From contig NZ_MSJP01000101.1 in NCBI RefSeq assembly GCF_014596525.1, forward strand, positions 1 through 64,000: 64,000 nt of DNA. The letters run 5' to 3'. Within the stretch, counting starts at the first letter, position 1, and every line of letters begins with the position of its first letter. Source of the DNA: Streptomyces sp. CBMA291. GTDB taxonomy: Bacteria; Actinomycetota; Actinomycetes; Streptomycetales; Streptomycetaceae. Below the pieces are notes generated by a model, which was not told where the DNA came from, made no database searches, and worked only from the letters and a program-made list of their open reading frames with translations. The translations under genes were made by a program, and so were the position numbers. This document shows, piece after piece, positions 18,138-27,300 of this stretch.

Positions 18138-20516
18138 TCAGCAGGCGCCGAGGTCCTTCCAGACACCCCAGTCACCGGTCGTGCCCGGCTCCTCGTTCTG
18201 GGTCCACCACTGGGCCTTGTACTTGTGGCCCTTGTGGGAGACCTCGGTGCCCGCGTTGTAGACCGTGCCCGCCGTGTACGCCGGGGTCGAGGCGCAGCCC
18301 GTGGGCGGCGTCGTCGGCGGCGTGGTCGGGGGAGTGGTCGGCGGGGTCGTGGGCGGAGTGGTCGGGGGAGTGGTCGGCGGGGTCGTCGGCGTCGTGGGGC
18401 CGGGCTCCACCACCGTCGTGCCGCGCGCCAGGTCACCGGCGAGGGCGTACGTCGTGCCGTTGATGTTCACCGTCCAGTTGGAGGGGGTGGACACCGGCAG
18501 GTAGTAGTTGAACGCCAGGTCGATCGTGGCACCCGGGGCCAGCGACTGCCAGGCCGGGAGCTTCAGGGAGACGCGGTGGAAGTCGCCCTTCAGACCGCCC
18601 ACGTTGCCGCCCGTGTGGTCGCTGCTGATCACCTTGGTGCCGAAGCCCGACTGGTCGGAGGCGTTGGCCGGAGCCGACGTGCCGTAGTCGAACTGGAACT
18701 CGGTGCCGCCGGGGAGCGCGGTCGCCGTGTTGTTGGTGATCTTGATCTTCGGCGTGATCGGGTAGTTCGAGTCGCCCAGCTTGAACTCGGTGAACTGGGT
18801 GTCGATCTTCACGGCCTTGGTCGGCAGCGCGGCGTTCGACTTCTTGGCGCCGTACGGGGTGGCCGCCTTGAACTTGTCGTACATCAGCGAGGTGAGCGTG
18901 GAGCCCATCTCGTACTGGCCCTTGGCCGCGTTCCAGCCGTAGTCGCCGGCCATCTCCCAGACCATCGTGCCGCCGATGCCCTTGTTGACCACGTAGTCGG
19001 CCTTGGCGCCCACCGACTGCTCGTCCTCGGTGGAGAGGAAGACCTTCTTCTGCGCGTTCCACAGCCACGGCGCGACCAGGGTCGAGTCGTACTTGCGGGC
19101 GTAGGTGCCGGTCAGGGTGGTGTTGGCCGGGAAGCCGTACTGCGTGACGTAGTCGCCGACGATCCCCTTCTCAAGGTTCTTGGCGTGCCACATCGGGTTG
19201 GAGCCGGCGGGCGACTCCTTGCCCGCGGTGTCCTTGTCGTGCCAGAGGTTGTCGATGCCCTCGGCGCCGTCACCGCACTTGGTCAGACCCGCGCCGGCCG
19301 GGCAGGTGGCCGCGGTGGCCTTGCCCCAGAGGCCGTCGGTGCCGCCCTGCACGTTCTTGTGACCGCGGGTGTAGTAGGGCAGGCCGATGTTGATGCGGCC
19401 GGCCGGCATGGAGCCGCGGAAGTAGTGGTACGCCCAGTCGGTGTTGAGGTACCCGATGTTGCCGTACTGCGCCGAGCCGTAGACGTTGGCGGAGGCCAGC
19501 TCGGCGTCCTTGCCGTCGTCGAAGAGCGAGGCGTTGGGGCCGACGTACTCGTTCCAGGCGCCGTGCAGGTCGTAGGACATGATGTTGACGTAGTCCAGGT
19601 ACTTCTGCACCTGGAACGTCTCCATGCCCCGCAGCAGGTAGCCGGAGGAGGGGGCGGCGACGGTCAGCATGTAGTGCTTGCCGTCGGCGGCGCCCGCCGT
19701 GTCCAGCTTCTCGCGCAGCGACTTCATGAGGGCCGCGTAGCCCTGCACGAGACCGGCGCGGCGCGCGTTGGCGAGCTGCCAGTCGAGCGGGTTTCCGGCG
19801 TCCTTCATGGTCGTCGGGTACTCGTAGTCGATGTCGACGCCGTTGAACCCGTACTTCCGGATGAAGTCGACGGCCGAGGTGGCGAAGGTGTCGATCCCGG
19901 CCTGGTTGACCGAACCGTCGGCCTTGGTGGCCATCGAGTAGAAGCCGCCCGAGTCGACCCGGTCACCGTTGTCCGCGAAGTAGCCGCCGGTCTCGGCCCA
20001 GCCGCCGACCGAGATCAGCGTCTTCACGTTGGGGTGCTGCTTCTTGAACTTGTTGAGCAGGTTGAAGTGCCCCTTGTAGGGGAGCGCCGGGTCCATCTCG
20101 GCACCCGCCACACCGGGCCAGGTCATCCCGGTGGCGGCGTTGTCCGCGCTGTCGGAGCCGACCGAGAGCTTGTTGTCACCGCCGACGTGGGCGAAGGCGT
20201 AGTTGATGTGGGTGATCTTCTCCCACGGGATGTCCTTGGCCAGGTAGGCGGGCTGGCCGTTCTTGCCGGTACGCCAGCCGGTGAAGTAGCCGATGACGCG
20301 GCGCTGGTGGTCGGCGCCCATCTTCTCGCGGCCCTCGGTGTCGTAGACCGAGCAGTAAGGGACGTCGACGCCGGGGGTCTTGTAGAGCCCGTCGGGGCGA
20401 CAGGACTCGTTGTCGGCCGCGTACGAGACGCCGCCGGAGAGGGAGCTGAGCAGCAGGCCGGCGACGGCCGCGCCGGACGCGAGCAGCGAGGCTCTTTTCG
20501 CAGTGGGGGACAACAC
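18138..20516 (-). CDS. Secreted GH18 chitinase with ChiC-type and CBM5/12 domains
   Basis: A 792-residue precursor. A Sec signal peptide (cleavage near SYA-AD, residue 33) leads into a GH18 catalytic domain (about 70-560). The active site is [12 protein letters not shown] with catalytic Glu232, and LISVGGW and the YDLHGAW loop are also present. A ChiC-type beta domain follows (about 575-705), then a PTTPP repeat linker, then a CBM5/12 chitin-binding domain ([29 protein letters not shown]). It hydrolyses chitin outside the cell. GTG 20516 is preceded by AGGAGG. Gene order beside the riboflavin operon resembles that of the S. coelicolor chitinase at the same locus. The promoter has DasR-like sites. 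Confidence 0.93.
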   Translation of the reverse strand: MLSPTAKRASLLASGAAVAGLLLSSLSGGVSYAADNESCRPDGLYKTPGVDVPYCSVYDTEGREKMGADHQRRVIGYFTGWRTGKNGQPAYLAKDIPWEKITHINYAFAHVGGDNKLSVGSDSADNAATGMTWPGVAGAEMDPALPYKGHFNLLNKFKKQHPNVKTLISVGGWAETGGYFADNGDRVDSGGFYSMATKADGSVNQAGIDTFATSAVDFIRKYGFNGVDIDYEYPTTMKDAGNPLDWQLANARRAGLVQGYAALMKSLREKLDTAGAADGKHYMLTVAAPSSGYLLRGMETFQVQKYLDYVNIMSYDLHGAWNEYVGPNASLFDDGKDAELASANVYGSAQYGNIGYLNTDWAYHYFRGSMPAGRINIGLPYYTRGHKNVQGGTDGLWGKATAATCPAGAGLTKCGDGAEGIDNLWHDKDTAGKESPAGSNPMWHAKNLEKGIVGDYVTQYGFPANTTLTGTYARKYDSTLVAPWLWNAQKKVFLSTEDEQSVGAKADYVVNKGIGGTMVWEMAGDYGWNAAKGQYEMGSTLTSLMYDKFKAATPYGAKKSNAALPTKAVKIDTQFTEFKLGDSNYPITPKIKITNNTATALPGGTEFQFDYGTSAPANASDQSGFGTKVISSDHTGGNVGGLKGDFHRVSLKLPAWQSLAPGATIDLAFNYYLPVSTPSNWTVNINGTTYALAGDLARGTTVVEPGPTTPTTPPTTPPTTPPTTPPTTPPTTPPTTPPTGCASTPAYTAGTVYNAGTEVSHKGHKYKAQWWTQNEEPGTTGDWGVWKDLGAC

Positions 20517-20653
20517 GATCGGGTCCTCCTGGGGTGGGGGTCTCCCCGCCGCCTGCGGGGCATGGGGGGAGTCGGGCAACGAGCAAGGGGGTGTGTCGTG
20601 TTGGGTCCGTGGAGTGCGCACGCCGTCGGACCGTTACCTCGGAGGTGACACGG

Positions 20654-20682
20654 ACATTAAGAGGACTAGACCAGTGCGTCAA
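20654..20682 (-). promoter_or_regulatory. Chitinase promoter
   Basis: On the minus strand, TTGACG (20682-20677) and TAATGT (20659-20654) are separated by exactly 17 bp, a good HrdB-type promoter. The leader to GTG 20516 would be about 130 nt. Confidence 0.65.
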
Positions 20683-20697
20683 TAGGTCTGGACCAAA
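20660..20697. promoter_or_regulatory. Two DasR (dre)-like sites in chitinase promoter
   Basis: AGAGGACTAGACCAGT (20660-20675) matches 13 of 16 dre positions and fills the -35/-10 spacer. ATAGGTCTGGACCAAA (20682-20697) has a near-perfect GGTCTGGACC core and abuts the -35. Their centres are 22 bp apart. They also correspond to the known direct-repeat motif of Streptomyces chitinase promoters. Repression by DasR, relieved by amino-sugar phosphates, is inferred. Confidence 0.65.
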
Positions 20698-20790
20698 GAA
20701 GAGTTCCATGAGATCGTGTGAGGCAGCCCACAGGGAACGGGCCTCATCGCCCCTTGTGGGGCGTGGCACACTGGCCCTGTATCAGCAGCA

Positions 20791-20917
20791 GCGCACTCCG
20801 GGGTCGGTGTAATTCCGAACCGGCGGTTATAGTCCGCGACCCGTCCGCAGCCAGCGGCCGGTTGACCAGGTGAGATTCCTGGACCGACGGTGAAAGTCCG
20901 GATGGGAGGCAGTGCGC
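20791..20917 (+). ncRNA. FMN riboswitch (RFN element)
   Basis: The RFN consensus is clear. GGGGTCGGTGTAATTCCGA is followed by ACCGGCGGTTATAGTCCGCG, then GGTTGACCAGGTGAGATTCC, then GGACCGACGGTGAAAGTCCG and GATGGGAGGCAGTGC. The closing stem P1 pairs GCGCACT (20791-20797) with AGTGCGC (20911-20917). FMN binding should reduce expression of the ribD-ribH operon that starts 181 nt downstream. No U-rich terminator is visible, so control may be at translation or through a GC-rich, Rho-type stop. Confidence 0.95.
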
Positions 20918-21098
20918 GGCGGGTGACCCCTCTTCACGGGGGCGCATCGGCCGTACGTCCGCTGGTCGCCGTGTCGTCCACGATCCGGCGTGCCCGCGGG
21001 ACGCGGCCTTCGCGCACCCCCGTACCCAGGAGTCGTTCCCGCTCTCTGTCGTCATCGACAGGCCCCGGAGTCCGCGCCCGAAGAGGCAGGAGGACCCG

Positions 21099-22190
21099 GT
21101 GGCCCAGCAAGCCGAAACCACCGCCATGCGACGCGCCGTCGAACTCGCCGCACGCGGTCTCGGCGCCACCAGCCCCAACCCGGTCGTCGGCTGCGTCGTC
21201 ACCGACGCCTCAGGCCACCCGGTCGGCGAGGGATACCACCGCCGCGCCGGCGGCCCCCACGCCGAGGTCCACGCCCTGCGCGAGGCCGGAGTCCTCGCCC
21301 GGGGCGGCACCGCCTACGTCACCCTCGAACCCTGCAACCACACCGGCCGCACCGGCCCCTGCGCCCAGGCCCTGATCGAGGCCGGGATCAGCCGGGTCGT
21401 CTACGCGGTCGGCGACCCGAACCCGCAGGCCACCGGGGGCGCCGACACGCTGCGTGCGGCCGGCCTCACCGTGGAGCGCGGCCTCCTGGAGACCGAGGCC
21501 GAAGCGGTCAACATCGCCTGGCTCACCTCCGTCCGCCGGGGCCGCCCCTTCGTCCGCTGGAAGTACGCCGCCACCCTCGACGGCCGGACAGCCGCCGCCG
21601 ACGGCACCTCCCGCTGGATCAGCTCCCCCGAGTCCCGCGCCGACGTGCACCGGCTGCGCGCCGAGTCCGACGCCGTCGTCGTCGGCTCCGGCACCGCCCG
21701 CGCCGACGACCCGCACCTGGCCGTCCGGGGCATCGAGGGAGCCGTACAGCCGCTCCGCGTCGTCGTCGACACCGAGGGCCGCGCCGTACGCCCCGGCTCC
21801 CGCGTCCTCGACGACACCGCCCCCACCCTGATCGCGGTCGCCGAGGACGCCGAGACCGGCCTCCCCGACGTCGTCCGCCTCCCCAGGGCCGGACGCGGCC
21901 TCTCCGTCCCCGCCCTCCTGGACGCCCTCCACACCCGGGGCGTCCGCTCCGTCCTCCTCGAAGGCGGCCCCACCCTCGCGGGCGCCTTCCTCGCCGCGGG
22001 CGCCGTCGACCAGGTCGTCGGCTACCTCGCCCCGGTCCTCCTCGGCGCGGGGCCCGCCGCCCTCGCCGAAGCGGGAATCGGGACCATCGCCGAAGCGTTG
22101 CGGCTCGACATCACCGAGACCGTCCACATAGGGCCCGACCTCCGCGTCACCGCCACCCCGCGGCCCGCCACCACCCCCAAGGGAGCCTGA
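21099..22190 (+). CDS. ribD: Bifunctional pyrimidine deaminase/reductase RibD
   Basis: A 363-residue enzyme for the second and third riboflavin steps. An N-terminal cytidine-deaminase-type domain holds the zinc site HAEVHAL (His54, Glu56) and PCNHTGRTGPC (Cys79, Cys88). A C-terminal reductase domain follows (RWKYAATLDGRTAAADGTSRWI; LLEGGPTLAGAFLAAGAVD). GTG 21099 has GCAGGAGG about 6 nt upstream. It is the first gene after the FMN riboswitch and ends 2 nt before ribE. Confidence 0.96.
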   Translation: MAQQAETTAMRRAVELAARGLGATSPNPVVGCVVTDASGHPVGEGYHRRAGGPHAEVHALREAGVLARGGTAYVTLEPCNHTGRTGPCAQALIEAGISRVVYAVGDPNPQATGGADTLRAAGLTVERGLLETEAEAVNIAWLTSVRRGRPFVRWKYAATLDGRTAAADGTSRWISSPESRADVHRLRAESDAVVVGSGTARADDPHLAVRGIEGAVQPLRVVVDTEGRAVRPGSRVLDDTAPTLIAVAEDAETGLPDVVRLPRAGRGLSVPALLDALHTRGVRSVLLEGGPTLAGAFLAAGAVDQVVGYLAPVLLGAGPAALAEAGIGTIAEALRLDITETVHIGPDLRVTATPRPATTPKGA

Positions 22191-22192
22191 CC

Positions 22193-22801
22193 GTGTTCAC
22201 CGGAATCGTCGAAGAGCTGGGCGAGGTCGTCGCCGTCGAGCAGCTGACGGACGCCTCCCGCTTCCGGCTGCGTGGCCCCCTCGTCACCGAGGGCGCCCGG
22301 CACGGGGACTCCATCGCCGTCAACGGCGTCTGCCTCACCGTCGTCGAACACGGCGAGGGACAGTTCACCGCCGACGTCATGGCCGAGACCCTCAACAGGT
22401 CCAGCCTCGGCGCCCTGGAGACCGGCTCCCGCGTCAACCTGGAGCGCCCCATGGCCGTCGGCGACCGGCTCGGCGGCCACATCGTCCAGGGCCACGTGGA
22501 CGGCACCGGCACGATCCTGGAGCGCACCCCCTCCGAGCACTGGGAACTCGTCAAGGTCGGTCTCCCCGCCCACCTCTCCCGGTACGTCGTCGAGAAGGGC
22601 TCGATCACGGTCGACGGCGTCAGCCTCACCGTCGTCGGGGTCGGCGACGACTGGTTCACCATCAGCCTCATCCCCACCACGCTCGACCTGACCACGCTCG
22701 GCATCAAGCAGCCCGGCGCCCCGGTCAACCTCGAAGTCGACGTCATCGCCAAGTACGTCGAGCGGCTGCTCGGCCCGAACGCCCGGGAGGACGTCAAGTG
22801 A
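22193..22801 (+). CDS. ribE: Riboflavin synthase alpha chain
   Basis: A 202-residue enzyme that dismutates two 6,7-dimethyl-8-ribityllumazines to riboflavin. It shows the internal duplication of the family: [12 protein letters not shown] starts repeat 1, and [13 protein letters not shown] starts repeat 2. [10 protein letters not shown] and [11 protein letters not shown] are the paired lumazine-binding signatures. GTG start with GGGAGCC upstream. The stop overlaps the ribM start (GTGA). Confidence 0.96.
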   Translation: MFTGIVEELGEVVAVEQLTDASRFRLRGPLVTEGARHGDSIAVNGVCLTVVEHGEGQFTADVMAETLNRSSLGALETGSRVNLERPMAVGDRLGGHIVQGHVDGTGTILERTPSEHWELVKVGLPAHLSRYVVEKGSITVDGVSLTVVGVGDDWFTISLIPTTLDLTTLGIKQPGAPVNLEVDVIAKYVERLLGPNAREDVK

Positions 22802-23433
22802 ACTGGCTCAACTCCGAGGCGTTCACCGTCTTCGACCAGCACATCCTGTGGTCCGACATGATCGGCAACACCATCGGTCTGATCGCCCTCGCGCTCGGCT
22901 GGCGCCGCTCCATCCTCACCTGGCCCGCCCAGCTGCTCTCCGGACTGATCCTCGTCGGCGCCTATGCCTCCGCCCACCTCTCCGGCGGCGTCGGCAAGCA
23001 GCTCCTCGTCATCGGCGTCGCCGCCTGGGGCTGGTGGCAGTGGAACCGGGGCAGGCAGCAGGCCCAGGACGGCTCCATCGCCGTCCGCTTCGCCACCTGG
23101 AAGGAACGCGGCCTGCTCGTCGGCGGCGCGGCCCTCGGCACCCTCGCCGTCGGCGGCCTCTTCAGCCTCTACCCGTCGCTCTCCTGGAGCCCCTGGGCGG
23201 ACGCGTACATCTTCGTCGGCACCCTCGTCGCGATGATCGCCCAGGCCCGCGGCCTCATCGAGTTCTGGTTCGCCTGGCTCCTCGTCGACCTCGTCGGCGT
23301 CCCGCTCGCCTTCAACAGCGGCCTCGCCTTCTCCGGACTCGTCTACGTCGTCTACTTCGCCCTGGTCGTCTGGGGCATGCGCGACTGGTGGCTCAGGACG
23401 CGCACCCCGGCCCTGAAGGGAGCCCACGCATGA
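22798..23433 (+). CDS. ribM: PnuC-family flavin transporter RibM
   Basis: A 211-residue membrane protein with about 6-7 hydrophobic segments and the PnuC-family aromatic motif GWWQWNRG. PnuC proteins usually carry nicotinamide riboside. Inside a riboflavin operon between riboflavin synthase and ribAB, however, this corresponds to RibM of Streptomyces davawensis and PnuX of Corynebacterium, which transport riboflavin (and roseoflavin). It overlaps ribE by GTGA and ribAB by ATGA, so translation is coupled. The FMN riboswitch upstream supports flavin as substrate. Confidence 0.9.
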   Translation: MNWLNSEAFTVFDQHILWSDMIGNTIGLIALALGWRRSILTWPAQLLSGLILVGAYASAHLSGGVGKQLLVIGVAAWGWWQWNRGRQQAQDGSIAVRFATWKERGLLVGGAALGTLAVGGLFSLYPSLSWSPWADAYIFVGTLVAMIAQARGLIEFWFAWLLVDLVGVPLAFNSGLAFSGLVYVVYFALVVWGMRDWWLRTRTPALKGAHA

Positions 23434-24749
23434 GCCGCCAGCCGTCCCCCGGCCTCACCGACGCCCCCGAGACCCCCGCGGCCCCCCGCTGGGACGCCGC
23501 CGACCTCGCCCTCGACCCGGTCGAACAGGCCATCCGCGACATCGCGGCGGGCCGCCCCGTCATCGTCGTCGACGACGAGGACCGCGAGAACGAGGGCGAC
23601 CTCGTCATCGCCGCCGAGAAGGCCACCCCCGAGATCGTCGCCTTCATGATGAGCGAGTGCCGCGGCCTGATCTGCGCCCCCATGGAAGCGGAGGAACTGG
23701 ACCGCCTCCGGCTCCCGCAGATGGTCGAGCACAACACCGAGTCGATGCGCACGGCCTTCACCGTCTCCGTCGACGCGGCCCCCGCCCACGGCGTCACCAC
23801 CGGCATCTCCGCCGCCGACCGCGCCACCACCCTGCGGATGCTGGCGAGCGGCGGCCACGAACCCGCCGACTTCGTCCGCCCCGGCCATGTCTTCCCGCTC
23901 CGCGCCAGGCCCGGCGGCGTCCTCACCCGCGACGGGCACACCGAGGCCGCCGTCGACCTCGCCCGCCTCGCGGGCCTCCGACCGGCCGGTGCGATCGTCG
24001 AGATCGCCGGCGAGGACGGCGTCATGCTGCGCCTGCCCGAACTGGTCCCCTTCGCCCGCAAGCACGGCCTCACGATCATCTCCATCGAGGACCTGATCGC
24101 CTACCGCCGCTCCGCCGAGCCCACCGTCCGCCGCGAGGCCGAGGTCAGCCTGCCCACCGCGCACGGCGACTTCACCGCCTACGGCTACCGCTCCACCGTG
24201 GACGGCGTCGAGCACGTCGCCCTCGTCCACGGCGAGATCGGCGACGGCGAGGACGTCCTCGTCCGCCTCCACTCCGAGTGCCTGACCGGCGACATCTTCC
24301 ACTCGCTGCGCTGCGACTGCGGCCCCCAGCTCCAGACCTCCCTCGACCGCGTCACCGAGGCCGGCCGAGGCGTCGTCGTCTACCTCAGGGGCCACGAGGG
24401 CCGGGGCATCGGCCTCCTCTCCAAACTCCGCGCCTACGAACTCCAGGAGCGCGGCCGCGACACCCTCGACGCCAACCTGGAACTCGGGCTGCCCGCCGAC
24501 GCCCGCGACTACGCGGCCGGCGCGCGGATCCTCGCCGACCTCGGCGTCCGCAGCCTGCGCCTGATGACCAACAACCCCGACAAGACCGACGCGCTCACCC
24601 GGCACGGCCTCACCGTCCGCAGCCGCGTCCCCATGCCGGTCACCGCCGGCGAGCACAACGTCCGGTACCTCACCACCAAGCGGGACCGGATGGGACACGA
24701 CCTGCCCTGGCTGACCGGCACCCCGGCCGCTACCTGCGGCAACCAGTAA
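23430..24749 (+). CDS. ribAB: Bifunctional DHBP synthase / GTP cyclohydrolase II
   Basis: A 439-residue fusion. The N-terminal 3,4-dihydroxy-2-butanone-4-phosphate synthase has [18 protein letters not shown] and [13 protein letters not shown]. The C-terminal GTP cyclohydrolase II has zinc cysteines in [19 protein letters not shown] and the [16 protein letters not shown] motif. The Tyr in RAYEL that is lost in some divergent Streptomyces homologues is kept, so normal RibA chemistry is expected. Start ATG 23430 overlaps the ribM stop. Confidence 0.96.
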   Translation: MSRQPSPGLTDAPETPAAPRWDAADLALDPVEQAIRDIAAGRPVIVVDDEDRENEGDLVIAAEKATPEIVAFMMSECRGLICAPMEAEELDRLRLPQMVEHNTESMRTAFTVSVDAAPAHGVTTGISAADRATTLRMLASGGHEPADFVRPGHVFPLRARPGGVLTRDGHTEAAVDLARLAGLRPAGAIVEIAGEDGVMLRLPELVPFARKHGLTIISIEDLIAYRRSAEPTVRREAEVSLPTAHGDFTAYGYRSTVDGVEHVALVHGEIGDGEDVLVRLHSECLTGDIFHSLRCDCGPQLQTSLDRVTEAGRGVVVYLRGHEGRGIGLLSKLRAYELQERGRDTLDANLELGLPADARDYAAGARILADLGVRSLRLMTNNPDKTDALTRHGLTVRSRVPMPVTAGEHNVRYLTTKRDRMGHDLPWLTGTPAATCGNQ

Positions 24750-24779
24750 CCACCCCCGTACCAACCGGCTAGGAGAGAC

Positions 24780-25265
24780 ATGAGCGGCAAGGGCGCACCC
24801 GTCCTCAGCGTGAAGAACTGCGGCGACCTCCGGGTCGCGGTCATCGCGGCACAGTGGCACGAGAAGATCATGGACGGACTGCTCGACGGCGCCCTGCGCG
24901 CCCTGAGCGAACTCGGCATCGACGAGCCCACCCTGCTCCGCGTCCCCGGCAGCTTCGAACTCCCGGTCGTGGCGAAGACCCTCGCCGGGCGCGGCTACGA
25001 TGCCATCGTGGCGCTCGGCGTGGTCGTCCGAGGCGGAACCCCGCACTTCGAGTACGTGTGCCAGGGCGTCACCCAGGGCCTCACCCAGGTCTCCGTCGAC
25101 ACCGGCGTACCCGTCGGATTCGGCGTCCTCACCGTCGACACCGAGGAACAGGCCCTCGACCGGGCCGGTCTCGAAGGCTCCGCCGAGGACAAGGGACACG
25201 AAGCCGTCACCGCGGCCGTCGCCACCGCGACCGTCCTGCGCACGATCAGCGAACCCTGGCGCTGA
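24780..25265 (+). CDS. ribH: 6,7-dimethyl-8-ribityllumazine synthase
   Basis: A 161-residue lumazine synthase, which condenses the RibD product with DHBP. Signatures are [54 protein letters not shown] and [17 protein letters not shown]; these assemble as pentamers or icosahedra in the family. AGGAGAGAC precedes the ATG. It is the last gene of the rib operon, 30 bp after ribAB. Confidence 0.96.
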   Translation: MSGKGAPVLSVKNCGDLRVAVIAAQWHEKIMDGLLDGALRALSELGIDEPTLLRVPGSFELPVVAKTLAGRGYDAIVALGVVVRGGTPHFEYVCQGVTQGLTQVSVDTGVPVGFGVLTVDTEEQALDRAGLEGSAEDKGHEAVTAAVATATVLRTISEPWR

Positions 25266-25342
25266 GTCCCGCCCCGGACCGGGGCCCCACCCGGCCGCCC
25301 CGGCTCGGCCGAGGCACTGCGCGCACGCATCCTCGCACCCCG

Positions 25343-25348
25343 TACTCT
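25343..25348 (+). promoter_or_regulatory. Candidate -10 of hisE
   Basis: TACTCT lies 10 nt before the hisE ATG, placing the transcription start at or a few bases before the start codon. No -35 is evident. Confidence 0.4.
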
Positions 25349-25358
25349 TAGGACCATC

Positions 25359-25631
25359 ATGGCGAACAAAACCTTCGAAGAGCTTTTCACCGAGCTGAAG
25401 CTCAAGGCGGAGACCGGCGACCCGGCCACCTCGCGCACCGCGGAACTGGTGGGCAAGGGCGTCCATGCCATCGGCAAGAAGGTCGTCGAAGAGGCCGCCG
25501 AAGTCTGGATGGCCGCCGAGTACGAGGGCAAGGAAGCCGCCGCCGAGGAGATCTCGCAGCTGCTGTACCACGTCCAGGTGATGATGGTCGCCCGCGGGAT
25601 CTCGCTCGACGACGTCTACGCCCACCTCTGA
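25359..25631 (+). CDS. hisE: Phosphoribosyl-ATP pyrophosphatase
   Basis: A 90-residue MazG-like all-alpha enzyme, second step of histidine biosynthesis (PR-ATP to PR-AMP plus pyrophosphate). The metal-binding [21 protein letters not shown] and the [18 protein letters not shown] helix are diagnostic. It is free-standing, not fused to hisI, as usual in actinobacteria, and is followed by hisG after 53 bp. Confidence 0.95.
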   Translation: MANKTFEELFTELKLKAETGDPATSRTAELVGKGVHAIGKKVVEEAAEVWMAAEYEGKEAAAEEISQLLYHVQVMMVARGISLDDVYAHL

Positions 25632-25684
25632 GCACACGTTTTTCCGACTCCCCTCTCCCGTTCCAGGCAAAGGAAGCTCACCCC

Positions 25685-26533
25685 ATGCTGCGCATCGCCG
25701 TTCCCAACAAGGGTTCCCTCTCCGGACCTGCGTCGGCAATGCTCCATGAGGCCGGCTACCGCCAGCGCAAGGAGTCCAAGGAGCTGGTGGTCATCGACCC
25801 CGACAACGAGGTCGAGTTCTTCTACCTGCGCCCCAAGGACATCGCGATCTACGTGGCCTCCGGGAAGCTGGACATCGGCATCACCGGCCGTGACCTGCTC
25901 CTGGACTCCGGCGCCAGCGCGGAGGAGATCCTCGCGCTGAACTTCGGCCGCTCCACCTTCCGGTACGCCACCCGCCCCGGCACCGCCAACGGCCCCGCCG
26001 ACTTCGGCGGCATGGCGATCGCCACCTCCTACGAGGGCATCGTCGCCAAGCACCTCGCCGACCAGGGCATCGACGCCTCCGTCGTCCACCTGGACGGCGC
26101 CGTCGAGACCGCCATCCAGCTCGGTGTGGCCCAGGTCATCGCGGACGTCGTCGAGACCGGCACCAGCCTGCGCAACGCGGGCCTCGAAGTCATCGGCGAG
26201 CCGATCCTCACCTCCGAGGCGGTCGTCGTCCGCCGCCAGGGCGCCGACACGGAACACCCGCAGGTCCAGCAGTTCCTCCGCCGCCTCCAGGGCGTCCTCG
26301 TCGCCCGCTCGTACGTGATGATGGACTACGACTGCCGCGCCGAGCACCTGGAGCAGGCCGTCGCCCTCACCCCGGGCCTGGAGTCGCCGACCGTCTCCCC
26401 GCTGCACAACGAGGGCTGGGTCGCAGTCCGCGCGATGGTCCCCGCCAAGGAGGCGCAGCGGATCATGGACGACCTGTACGAGATCGGCGCCCGCGCCATC
26501 CTCACCACCGCCATCCACGCCTGCCGCCTCTGA
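25685..26533 (+). CDS. hisG: ATP phosphoribosyltransferase (long form)
   Basis: A 282-residue first enzyme of histidine biosynthesis. It begins MLRIAVPNKGSLSGPASAML. The PRPP-binding segment is VIADVVETGTSLRNAGLEVI. The C-terminal regulatory domain (from about residue 210, ending EIGARAILTTAIHACRL) marks the long, histidine-feedback-inhibited form that does not need HisZ. AAAGGAAG precedes the ATG. Confidence 0.96.
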   Translation: MLRIAVPNKGSLSGPASAMLHEAGYRQRKESKELVVIDPDNEVEFFYLRPKDIAIYVASGKLDIGITGRDLLLDSGASAEEILALNFGRSTFRYATRPGTANGPADFGGMAIATSYEGIVAKHLADQGIDASVVHLDGAVETAIQLGVAQVIADVVETGTSLRNAGLEVIGEPILTSEAVVVRRQGADTEHPQVQQFLRRLQGVLVARSYVMMDYDCRAEHLEQAVALTPGLESPTVSPLHNEGWVAVRAMVPAKEAQRIMDDLYEIGARAILTTAIHACRL

Positions 26534-26572
26534 CGGCACGGAAAGCACCCCCGAGGCACCGAGGAAACCCTG

Positions 26573-27025
26573 ATGTCCCAGCCGTCCGCGCCCGCCCTGC
26601 CGGTCACCTTCCGTCCCGGGCGCACCCGGGCGATCCTGCTGACCATGGGGGCGGCGATGTTCGTCGTGATCACCGCCGTGGCGCTGATGCTGGAGCGGCT
26701 CGGCCCGGGGGAGCGCGCCAGCTTCGTCTTCACCGCCGCACTGCTCGCCGGAGTCCTGGTCCTGCTGAGCCGGCCCAAGGTCGTCGCCGACGACCAGGGC
26801 GTCACGGTCGTCAACATCACCCGGACCCGGCGGCTCGCCTGGGCGGAGATCCTCAAGGTCAACCTGCGCCCCGGCGACCCCTGGGTCTTCCTCGACCTGA
26901 GCGACGGCACCAGCCTCCCCGCCCTCGGCATCCAGCCGGGCATCGCGAAGGAGTCGGCCATCCGCGACGCCCGCGCCCTGCGGGCCCTGGCGGAGAGCCG
27001 GGGGACGGGCACCGAGAGCGCCTGA
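26573..27025 (+). CDS. Membrane protein with bacterial PH-like domain
   Basis: A 150-residue protein. Two hydrophobic segments near the N-terminus (about 23-42 and 52-66) precede a PH-like domain (VVADDQGVTVVNITRTRRLAWAEILKVNLRP) of the bPH6 type. It follows hisG by 39 bp in the same direction, the usual place for this protein in Streptomyces. Function is unknown. Confidence 0.85.
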   Translation: MSQPSAPALPVTFRPGRTRAILLTMGAAMFVVITAVALMLERLGPGERASFVFTAALLAGVLVLLSRPKVVADDQGVTVVNITRTRRLAWAEILKVNLRPGDPWVFLDLSDGTSLPALGIQPGIAKESAIRDARALRALAESRGTGTESA

Positions 27026-27141
27026 ACGGTCCGGACCAAGGGCTCTCCCCTCCGGGGGACGAGCCCCGGGACCGTACGGGAGACCCCTGATCCGTCCCCC
27101 ATCCGGGGCGGACCCCCTGCCCGCGGGGGCCTTCGCTTGAC

Positions 27142-27300
27142 TACTCTGGAGGCGGTGGTGCCCAGCGCACCACCGCCTCGCGTGCGCAGGGCCGCTGCCG
27201 CGGCCCGCGAGGCCATCCTTCGACCCGAGGAGTGACTCCCTCCGGCAATGGACGGATCGTCCGGTAGTACCCGCGCCGCCCCCTCCCAGGAGGCGGCGGC
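27142..27300 (+). promoter_or_regulatory. Structured leader upstream of CNNM/CBS genes
   Basis: TACTCT (27142-27147) fits a -10 that would start RNA near 27154. The leader can form GGCGGTGGTGC/GCACCACCGCC (27151-27177, 5-nt loop) and GGGCCGC/GCGGCCC (27189-27206, 4-nt loop). An outer stem CTCGCG/CGCGAG encloses the second hairpin, and small GGAG/CTCC and GGACG/CGTCC hairpins precede the RBS. It does not match an M-box, yybP-ykoY or other riboswitch that I know. Confidence 0.5.

Noticed and set aside
27142-27300. M-box (ykoK) or yybP-ykoY riboswitch
   Set aside because: None of the conserved core sequences of these classes is present; kept only as an unclassified structured leader.
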